Shown here: in pieces, positions 7,294-12,981 of the stretch
Position numbering within the stretch: position 1 is the stretch's first letter
How the letters are laid out: every line of letters begins with the position of its first letter
NCBI GenBank assembly: GCA_964528095.1
Contig: CAZGSG010000158.1
Coordinates: forward strand, 1-12,981
DNA length: 12,981 bases
DNA from: CAZGSG01 sp964528095
GTDB lineage: Bacteria; Bacteroidota; Bacteroidia; Chitinophagales; Chitinophagaceae
Direction: 5' to 3'
Position numbers and translations under genes: made by a program
Notes under the pieces: model-generated
The model's input: the letters and a program-made list of their open reading frames with translations, nothing else
What the model was told of the DNA's origin: nothing
Databases searched by the model: none

Positions 7294-10014
7294 TTATAAT
7301 CTCATTGAAAAACCTGCCGTTATACTCATCGGTCGTGCATAGGTGACGGTTGTGGCAGCCTGTACATTATAATATTCAGTGGTCTTGCTTAAAACATTAA
7401 ATATGCTTACCGATATGCGCATGGCGTTCTTTATCTCTTTGGTGATGCGCAGGTGCAGGTTTGCAAGCGGAAAAGGGATCTCTCCTAAGAGATTGACATT
7501 ATCGCTTAATCTCAGGTAGCCGTAATCCGGATTATTTTTATCAAACTTCTCGATACCATGATATTGTAAAGCGCTATCAATGTACCCGATAGGGTCAAGC
7601 GTGGATAAACTGGTGCGCGTCCTGTTCTTCCATTGAATATCCGATGAAAGCGATATTACAAATCCAAGTTCTGGGATATGTGTATCACTGGAAACAGAAC
7701 TGTTGATGCGCAGGTTCCTGTTTTCATTCGGACTGTACACGCCATACCATGCTTTTTTTCCTGCATCGATCTGGCTTTGATTTGCGGCTATGATCCGTTG
7801 ATCACCACTGTTCTCAAAAGAACTGTAGGATAATGCTCCGTTGAGCGTGAAACTGGTCCGGATAATATCCAGCTTCCTGGTCTGCATGCTGAAGTCGATC
7901 CCATAGTTATCAGAACTCAGGGAATTGGTGATCACATACATGCTGGGTGTTGCATAGGTAACAGTTCCCCCTGTAGGAAAATATTCGATCTTCTGACCTG
8001 CTGTGTATGTATAACCATATTCGGGAAGTGTGAGCGGTACAAATTTGTTATACGAATTGAACCCGTTCCTGTTTTGTTTAAAATATCCGTAGGCAGATAT
8101 ATTCAGAAAAGCGCTGTTATACCGGATACCTGCTTCCAGTTGCCTGCTGTTAGACGGCTTGAGATTACTGTTATCCGTAATTATTTTTTGTGTGTACACC
8201 AGGAACAGGCTTTGGTTGGCGAAACCGGTATACAGGTTCAGTAATGGAATATCCAGCCATGCAGGGGATGGATACCGGTGTGCGAGTGTAGGAGATTTAC
8301 TGCTGATGCCATAAGCCAGGTTTATTTCTATTTGCCGGCTTAATTTATAGCGGAAGTTTATCCGGGGTTGCACACTCGCCCATCCGTTCTGAATATCATA
8401 TCGCACCCCGATATTTGTGTTGAGCATCCGTTTAGCGATCTTGCCGGATATATTATCCTCGGCATAAAATCCATAATTACTCTGTCCGATCATGGATAAA
8501 TCGTAATTGTATGGCCTTTCTCCCTGCCCGTTATAGCTTGCCCATCTTGGCCGGTCTGGATTGATGACCACCCCTTCGCCTTTATTTATACTGCGGCTGT
8601 ATTCCACACCATAATTAATATCATGGTTGAAAATGCCTGTTCTTGTATTACTGATAAGATTGAGCCTCGCCGAAAAGTCGACAGGCTTCCCGATCACTCT
8701 TTCTTCCGCGAGATAATTGCCTGGTATAAAATACCCTTCATAAATGCCGGTGGTGTCTTTGCTGGCCATTCCCTTGGGTACGCCATTGAGCAGCCATTGG
8801 TCGTAACTATCCTGGTAGCCGGTACTATAACTCAGGTTGAGACCGATATTTTTTATGAACTTCTTTTTGAGCGCCAGTGATAAACGATTAGAGATCCGCA
8901 GGGTCCTGCTTTTTGAATAGGATTTATGCAGGGCATCATCATCCGGGTCGATTGTCACATCGTCCAGTTTGGTATTATAATCTAAGGAGAGTGTATTTTT
9001 TAATCCCGGCAACAGGTTATTAGTCCACATAATACCGGTGGTAATGCGGTTATAACTCTTGATCTTATCTCTCGGGTCCTGGTTACTGTTCAGGTAGCCG
9101 GCGCTGATATTGATCGCGCCCCATTTTTTTCCAAGTCCAAAACCTTTGGAGAGAGAAAAATCTGTAGAGCCGTTGTTAATGCGTATACCTGCCTGGTACC
9201 GGGTCTTTCCGGCCTGGCGTTCAATGATCACAGCCCCGTCTGTAAGGTCTCCATATTTTGCAGAAGCCACACCGGTTACTACTTCCACTTTTTCGATATT
9301 CTCTACCGGTATATCCCGGAGATCGATACCGCTGAAAGGCACATCAAAGGAGCCATGCTGATAACTCCCCACTGTTGAGCCGCTCATTCCAAACCTGGAG
9401 AGGTTCAGTCCCTGCATATTGGCATCATTCGATTGGCGGATCCCATCCAGTACGATAGCCGTACCCAGGGAATTACTCATCGCATAATTGCCGGTTGCCG
9501 CCGTGCGTAAGGTGATGGCCTGCGGGTTTTGCAGTTGCGGAGCGGTCGTTAATTTGCCGGGCAGCCGGTTCAGGATATCTGCGAGACTGAATGCCTGCAT
9601 CTGTTCAATCGCTTCACGGTCGAATAAAAATGATGAATTAGAAGTATTACCACGTCTTGTACCCGTGATCTGCACGTCTTTTAAGGAAAGACTGAGCTCT
9701 CTCAGCGTTATTACCTGGAGCTGATCAAACTGGGCCGCGTCTATTGTGCGTATGGAGGTCTGCATGCCCACATAACTAACGGAAAGCGTAACGGCATCAA
9801 GGTCTGCAGGCAGATCGATAAAGAACAGGCCATCTCTGAGGCTACTGGTAACGACCCCTGTTTGCACTAGGGTGATGCTGGCGAAAGGCAGGGACTCATT
9901 CTGCGCATCTGTTACTTTGCCCTTTATTGTCCGCGGCTTATTTGCCTTCTGGGCGTGAATACCTGTAGCTGAAAAAAGCAACAATAAAAAAATATAGTAC
10001 AGGTAACTTCTCAT
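7294..10014 (-). CDS. TonB-dependent outer-membrane receptor
   Basis: This 906-residue protein is an energised outer-membrane transporter. Residues 1-22 are a signal peptide (cleavage after HAQ or IHA). Residues 28-105 form the carboxypeptidase-regulatory-like N-terminal domain (IKGKVTDAQNESLPFASITL, then YVGM). Residues 112-270 are the plug: VQITGTR, LADILNRLPG, TAIVLDGI, and IPVENIEKVEVVTGVASAKYGD, which is the standard plug signature. The remainder is a 22-strand-type barrel rich in aromatic residues, ending MSITAGFSMRL. The length fits ordinary TonB receptors and is shorter than typical SusC; no SusD gene follows, so glycan import of the Sus type is unlikely. It is the first gene of the operon, transcribed from the 10015-10100 region, with a perfect hairpin 5 bases before its ATG. 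The substrate is unknown; the downstream peroxidase makes a metal, heme or metallophore substrate plausible. Confidence 0.92.
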   Translation of the reverse strand: MRSYLYYIFLLLLFSATGIHAQKANKPRTIKGKVTDAQNESLPFASITLVQTGVVTSSLRDGLFFIDLPADLDAVTLSVSYVGMQTSIRTIDAAQFDQLQVITLRELSLSLKDVQITGTRRGNTSNSSFLFDREAIEQMQAFSLADILNRLPGKLTTAPQLQNPQAITLRTAATGNYAMSNSLGTAIVLDGIRQSNDANMQGLNLSRFGMSGSTVGSYQHGSFDVPFSGIDLRDIPVENIEKVEVVTGVASAKYGDLTDGAVIIERQAGKTRYQAGIRINNGSTDFSLSKGFGLGKKWGAINISAGYLNSNQDPRDKIKSYNRITTGIMWTNNLLPGLKNTLSLDYNTKLDDVTIDPDDDALHKSYSKSRTLRISNRLSLALKKKFIKNIGLNLSYSTGYQDSYDQWLLNGVPKGMASKDTTGIYEGYFIPGNYLAEERVIGKPVDFSARLNLISNTRTGIFNHDINYGVEYSRSINKGEGVVINPDRPRWASYNGQGERPYNYDLSMIGQSNYGFYAEDNISGKIAKRMLNTNIGVRYDIQNGWASVQPRINFRYKLSRQIEINLAYGISSKSPTLAHRYPSPAWLDIPLLNLYTGFANQSLFLVYTQKIITDNSNLKPSNSRQLEAGIRYNSAFLNISAYGYFKQNRNGFNSYNKFVPLTLPEYGYTYTAGQKIEYFPTGGTVTYATPSMYVITNSLSSDNYGIDFSMQTRKLDIIRTSFTLNGALSYSSFENSGDQRIIAANQSQIDAGKKAWYGVYSPNENRNLRINSSVSSDTHIPELGFVISLSSDIQWKNRTRTSLSTLDPIGYIDSALQYHGIEKFDKNNPDYGYLRLSDNVNLLGEIPFPLANLHLRITKEIKNAMRISVSIFNVLSKTTEYYNVQAATTVTYARPMSITAGFSMRL

Positions 10015-10019
10015 TAAAG

Positions 10020-10046
10020 CATGGAATTGGGCGGCAAAATTCCATG
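10020..10046 (-). promoter_or_regulatory. Perfect 9-base inverted repeat in the receptor leader
   Basis: CATGGAATT (10020-10028) and AATTCCATG (10038-10046) are exact reverse complements around a 9-base spacer. The inner end of the hairpin is only 5 bases before the receptor ATG at 10014. In RNA it would be a 9-base-pair stem placed over the ribosome landing zone; in DNA it is a symmetric site for a dimeric regulator. GAATTTTG inside it (minus strand) also resembles the Bacteroidota -7 box TAnnTTTG with one mismatch, but no matching -33 element is seen. Confidence 0.5.
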
Positions 10047-10201
10047 ATAAGCAAGCCCCTGTTATAGAAAATCAGGAAAAAATATTTCGAAATGCGAAAA
10101 AACTCTTAGAAGGAAACGGCCGCAAGGTCTGGGTGTACGATCTGGAGCAATTGATCAAGCCAAACATCGGGCGCATGGCGTCAATAACTATCAACCGTTA
10201 G

Positions 10202-10411
10202 TGTTTTAGGGGGCATCTGTATACCAGTTGGGACAAAGGCCGATGTTTTGATGGGCAGGCGACGATCAAGAAATTTAGGCGAGACTCATCTAATGAACGT
10301 CTTGTCCTGATTTCTGAATCGACACAGCACTTTACGCCCATCTTCATTCATCATGACGATGACTTCAGAATTAATGGAAAGGCAATTGATGTGGTGAAGA
10401 AGTTTGATTGA
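10202..10411 (+). pseudogene. Remnant of a UmuD/LexA-like S24 peptidase (C-terminal part only)
   Basis: In one plus-strand frame, between a TAG at 10199-10201 and a TGA at 10409-10411, the translation contains CFDGQATIKKFRRD, then RLVLISES, FTPIFIHHDDD, and finally FRINGKAIDVVKKFD. This follows the C-terminal pattern of LexA/UmuD autopeptidases: DG-x-x-TVKK carrying the catalytic Lys, a strand ending in SES, a TPI turn, then F-x-I-x-G and a terminal VV-K segment. There is no start codon and no upstream Gly-Ser-Met-type segment with the catalytic Ser, so the gene is broken or truncated. The same frame upstream of the TAG is also open (10007-10198) but I cannot assign it. No intact umuC follows. 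The identity is inferred from pattern alone. Confidence 0.45.
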
Positions 10412-10596
10412 TTATCAAATTAATTGTATCAGGCCAAATGACTTTACAAGAAGTACCGTTTATCCTATAAGATATCGCGAGCCGGACTGCGTTCTGAATT
10501 CCCGGGCTATCAATCCTATCGAATACCAGCGATGGTGTATGAAGAAAGCACCGATTATTCAGAAACAAGATAAAACAGAATAGCCCGCCTTGCTCC

Positions 10597-10634
10597 CCCG
10601 GGAGTGCACTTAATTAGCACACTCAGCCCGGGCT
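10597..10634. repeat. Imperfect inverted structure with two CCCGGG cores
   Basis: CCCGGG at 10597-10602 and at 10627-10632 frame GAGTGC (10602-10607) and GCAC (10617-10620), giving an interrupted hairpin around ACTTAATTA. The second core is itself a perfect 10-base palindrome, AGCCCGGGCT (10625-10634 region). No T-run follows. Function unknown; possible old terminator or operator. Confidence 0.3.
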
Positions 10635-10872
10635 AACTATGGCGGCCAAGTGGAGATGAAGGACTACAATTCAACCCATTTTCCTATCAGTGTGAACGCA
10701 GCCCAGTTAAAAAACTGTACTTACCATCCGCGATCATTTACTCATTTCCCCCTGTGATTGTTAGCGCGGAATATTCCTGTTTAAAACCTGGCTGGAACAA
10801 ATATAATTCGGGATATTCGCTGTAGCAGTTGGAGGAAATCATAACTATTTAAACCCGAAAAGACTCAAACTG

Positions 10873-12126
10873 ATGCATAACCGATCCAGGCAATCCTTCA
10901 AAGGAGTAAGCTTTCTTTTTATTTTACTACTGGGTATTTTATTTGTGAACGGGCAAGAGAAAATCAATTTTAGACATGCCCGTTTTGAAGAATTTATTGA
11001 AGAGTCTAAAAAATCGGGAAAGCCAGTAATGATTTATTTTACCGGAACCGGATGTACTCTTTGCGTTAAGATGGAAAGACAGGTTTTCCCCCAACCAGAG
11101 ATATACCAGCTATTCAATAATTCATTTATAAACATTGAATCATTTGATGATTTCCATAAACCCGACTCGTCCATAAAAAAGCTAAGAGAAAGATATGGAA
11201 TTGTATCTCAACCAACCTTTATATTTATTGATTCAACAGGCAGGGTAATTCATAAAGCAGGATACAAGACCAGCGAAGCGTTTTTAATGGTTGGAAAACA
11301 AGCGCTCGGTAATGACAATTATCGTAGCTGGACTGATCAATTTGATAAGGGAGAATATAAAACTGATATAATAATCAAATTTCTTTCCGTAGAGCAATCT
11401 CCGAGATTATATGCTGAAGACGGCTATAAATGTAAGGCACAGGAAGTACTAGACAGGTATTTCTCCTCTATCCCTGCGAGTGAATATAGCGAAGAAAAAA
11501 ACTGGGACATTATTGAGAGATTTGTAGCAAATCCATACTCCTCTGTCTTCAATTATCTTTTGACAAATCAGCATGTTTTTAATAAAAAATACGGAGAGGA
11601 GGCTGTAAATAAAAAAATATTCAATGTGTACAATGATGCGTGGTCTGGCAATACAGATTCGGAAGCTTTTAAGAATGCTGGTAAAACAATTCAACTTTCA
11701 GGTCACCCTATGGCCAAACTCCTTATACTTGTTAAAAAAATGAAAACCGAGGCAAGCATAAATATGACGGAAAATAAAACGGGTTGGGAGAGATTTGTAA
11801 TAAAATATAACCCTGTTATTCTAAAATATTCATACTTACTAGACCCCTATTGGTTATATTCAATGACAGATGATATTACTATACGCACGCCGAACGATCT
11901 GAAATCAGTTACAGCGTCAAATAAATGGATGGAAAACATGCTGAGGCAAAAAGAAAATGAAGATGAGGACTATTTGTCTGTGTATGCAAGAACGCTTCTT
12001 TTATTAGGAAAGAAAAATGCTGCTATTGAAGCACAAAAAAAAGCTGTTGAAGTAGCTGTACGGAAAAATCTTGACCCCAAAGAAATAGATGAATACAAAA
12101 AAGTACTAACTGAATATAGTAAATGA
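10873..12126 (+). CDS. Exported thioredoxin-fold protein with a long unassigned C-terminal part
   Basis: This 417-residue protein begins with a basic, hydrophobic export signal (about 1-28, cleavage near VNG-Q). Residues 33-145 are a thioredoxin-like domain: KPVMIYFTGTGC61-TLC64 carries the C-x-x-C redox motif, and VSQP114-TFIFID gives the cis-proline loop. This fits the thioredoxin_7-like proteins of Bacteroidota, which act as periplasmic disulfide reductants. Residues 150-417 are mostly helical with many Lys and Glu and no family I recognise; the final part (about 365-415) reads like a TPR-type helix pair (YARTLLLLGKKNAAIEAQKK). No close ribosome site is seen; AGGAGG-like bases lie 40 bases upstream, too far to decide the start. 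Base composition is lower in G+C than in the neighbouring operon: 18 and 24 G/C in two 60-base samples (11581-11640, 11701-11760), against 30 and 33 in the receptor gene. Confidence 0.82.
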   Translation: MHNRSRQSFKGVSFLFILLLGILFVNGQEKINFRHARFEEFIEESKKSGKPVMIYFTGTGCTLCVKMERQVFPQPEIYQLFNNSFINIESFDDFHKPDSSIKKLRERYGIVSQPTFIFIDSTGRVIHKAGYKTSEAFLMVGKQALGNDNYRSWTDQFDKGEYKTDIIIKFLSVEQSPRLYAEDGYKCKAQEVLDRYFSSIPASEYSEEKNWDIIERFVANPYSSVFNYLLTNQHVFNKKYGEEAVNKKIFNVYNDAWSGNTDSEAFKNAGKTIQLSGHPMAKLLILVKKMKTEASINMTENKTGWERFVIKYNPVILKYSYLLDPYWLYSMTDDITIRTPNDLKSVTASNKWMENMLRQKENEDEDYLSVYARTLLLLGKKNAAIEAQKKAVEVAVRKNLDPKEIDEYKKVLTEYSK

Positions 12127-12218
12127 GATACTCACAAAATGAAAATATCATTTTTCAACTGTTTGCCCCAGCACGTACATAAAGCATAGTAGCGTTACAA
12201 TCAGGAGCTTCCTATAAT

Positions 12219-12256
12219 AAAAAGAGGCCGTTTCAAACAAAGAAACAGCCTCTTTT
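12219..12256. terminator. Strong bidirectional terminator hairpin
   Basis: AAAGAGGCCGTTTC (12221-12234) and GAAACAGCCTCTTT (12242-12255) pair over 14 positions, with one A-C mismatch on the plus strand that becomes a G-U pair on the minus strand. The loop is AAACAAA. T-rich runs flank it on both strands: TTTTA after it on plus, TTTTTATTAT on minus. It lies 41 bases after the DUF6515 stop and about 90 after the thioredoxin-fold stop, so it can end both transcripts, best on minus. Confidence 0.85.
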
Positions 12257-12274
12257 ACTTATTAAACCCTTCGT

Positions 12275-12981
12275 CTATTTTCCAACTACTTCATAAAACA
12301 CTTTTCCTCCTTCCAACACTTCTTTATAATAATAACCGGATGCGGTGGTATATAATTTCTCTCCCTGTATCACTACCGCCTTCGCATCTGCGGGAAGTGT
12401 ATCAAACCGGTCTCCCATTTGAGGTCCTTCCGGTAATGAATCACTGGTGTTCAATACTCCGTCCGTACCAACTACCGTATAAAGCAACTCGTTGTTAGCT
12501 GTTATTTCTTCTTCGTAGTACGTGCCGTCCAGTTCATAATATTTATGACCATCTATTACTTTTACTTTAGCCCCTGGTGGCAATTCACTCACCGTTGCAC
12601 CAAGCGGGGGCGCTACGACTTCGTACTGCTGGTTAGGCGCCGACCGGTAATAGGTGCCATTGTAATAGTAATATGGATCCGGCCCAACATACATACTGCG
12701 ATAACCCACGGGTAATGTAGCAATACGGATACCGAAAGGAGGGATTGACACCCTGAATACCGATCCATATGGGCGATAAAAATACCCCTGCTGATAGCGG
12801 TAGCTGGATGCGCCCAGATGCACTGAAACAAAAGGACGGTTATAGGCATATGCTCGTGGAGGATAGTAGGGTCTGTAGTAACCACGGCCAGGTCCACGAT
12901 AAGAACGACGGGGTTGCGCAAATACATCACCTGCTACCAGCAGGCAGATAAGCGAACCGATTCCCAGGAGAAGTGAGTAGC
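12275..12981 (-). CDS. DUF6515-type exported protein with Tyr-rich repeats (5' end beyond the window)
   Basis: The frame is open from the TAG at 12275-12277 to the window edge, 234 visible codons. The GTG at 12823 is not the start, because an export signal (LLLGIGSLICLLVAGDVFAQ) lies upstream of it at about 12913-12972. After it comes a basic Arg/Tyr/Pro/Gly stretch (RRSYRGPGRGYYRPYYPP), then three related units, each with a LP-x-G/A turn, a V-rich strand and a Tyr-rich hairpin: YYYYNGTYYR, YYELDGTYYEEE and YTTASGYYYKE. This matches the DUF6515 family of Bacteroidota envelope proteins. Function is unknown to me; small SH3-like repeats that pack on the cell wall or outer membrane are a reasonable guess. 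A strong terminator follows the stop. Confidence 0.8.
   Translation of the reverse strand, partial: YSLLLGIGSLICLLVAGDVFAQPRRSYRGPGRGYYRPYYPPRAYAYNRPFVSVHLGASSYRYQQGYFYRPYGSVFRVSIPPFGIRIATLPVGYRSMYVGPDPYYYYNGTYYRSAPNQQYEVVAPPLGATVSELPPGAKVKVIDGHKYYELDGTYYEEEITANNELLYTVVGTDGVLNTSDSLPEGPQMGDRFDTLPADAKAVVIQGEKLYTTASGYYYKEVLEGGKVFYEVVGK

Larger units (their letters stand above)
10015..10872. other. Long region without an intact gene, holding degraded coding sequence
   Basis: These 858 bases separate the divergent receptor and thioredoxin-fold genes. No complete gene is visible. On the plus strand several short stretches read like protein but are broken by stops: 10007-10198 (contains KLLEGNGRKVWVYDLEQL), 10202-10411 (UmuD/LexA-like tail, listed separately), 10398-10583 (ends KKAPIIQKQDKTE) and 10614-10757 (contains GGQVEMKDYNSTHFPIS). 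The region also holds the receptor-leader hairpin (10020-10046) and a CCCGGG inverted structure (10597-10634). It looks like decaying or rearranged sequence plus the control regions of the two flanking genes. Confidence 0.55.

Noticed and set aside
5885..10014. SusC/SusD glycan-uptake pair
   Set aside because: The receptor is shorter than usual SusC proteins and the adjacent lipoprotein has the DUF4876 pattern with a beta-sandwich start, without the helical SusD fold signature.
10371..10568. A 65-codon minus-strand frame in the gene-free region
   Set aside because: It overlaps plus-strand stretches that look at least as coding-like, has no family resemblance and no start context.
12821..12823. 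GTG as the start of the DUF6515 protein
   Set aside because: The frame continues upstream into an Arg/Tyr-rich segment and a clear export signal reaching the window edge.
1..12981. CRISPR array, tRNA or rRNA genes, insertion sequence with transposase
   Set aside because: No regularly spaced repeats, no tRNA T-loop consensus, no rRNA-like stretch and no transposase-like frame were seen on either strand.

Overview
The window looks like chromosomal DNA from a Bacteroidota bacterium, most likely of the Chitinophagaceae (Chitinophaga/Niastella-like). This rests on a type IX secretion (T9SS) C-terminal sorting domain, a TonB-dependent receptor with an N-terminal carboxypeptidase-regulatory-like domain, DUF4876, DUF6850 and DUF6515 family proteins, lipoproteins that start Cys-(Ser/Lys)-Lys-Asp, and the near absence of Shine-Dalgarno sites. 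The genus is inference; no rRNA or tRNA is present.

Layout. 1-522 (+) is the 3' end of an unidentified gene. 788-1786 (-) is a lone T9SS-exported adhesin-like protein with a clear terminator at 721-751. 2531-2953 (+) is a small lipocalin-like lipoprotein, separated from it by a 744-base divergent gap. 3166-10014 (-) is one four-gene operon: TonB-dependent receptor, DUF4876 lipoprotein, DUF6850 outer-membrane beta-barrel, di-heme cytochrome c peroxidase (CcpA/MauG superfamily). 10015-10872 holds no intact gene; it contains fragments of reading frame, one of which closely resembles the C-terminal end of a UmuD/LexA-type S24 peptidase. 10873-12126 (+) is an AT-rich gene for an exported thioredoxin-fold protein with a long unassigned C-terminal part. 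12275-12981 (-) is a DUF6515 protein with a triplicated Tyr-rich repeat; its 5' end lies beyond the window. A strong hairpin at 12219-12256 can terminate both flanking genes.

The most interesting element is the 3166-10014 operon. All four products are predicted to leave the cytoplasm: an energised outer-membrane transporter, a lipoprotein, a second outer-membrane barrel and a periplasmic di-heme enzyme. I infer a dedicated uptake or surface-redox system, possibly for a metal or metal complex, but the substrate is not readable from the sequence. A perfect 9-base inverted repeat sits 5 bases before the receptor start codon and is a candidate control element for the operon.
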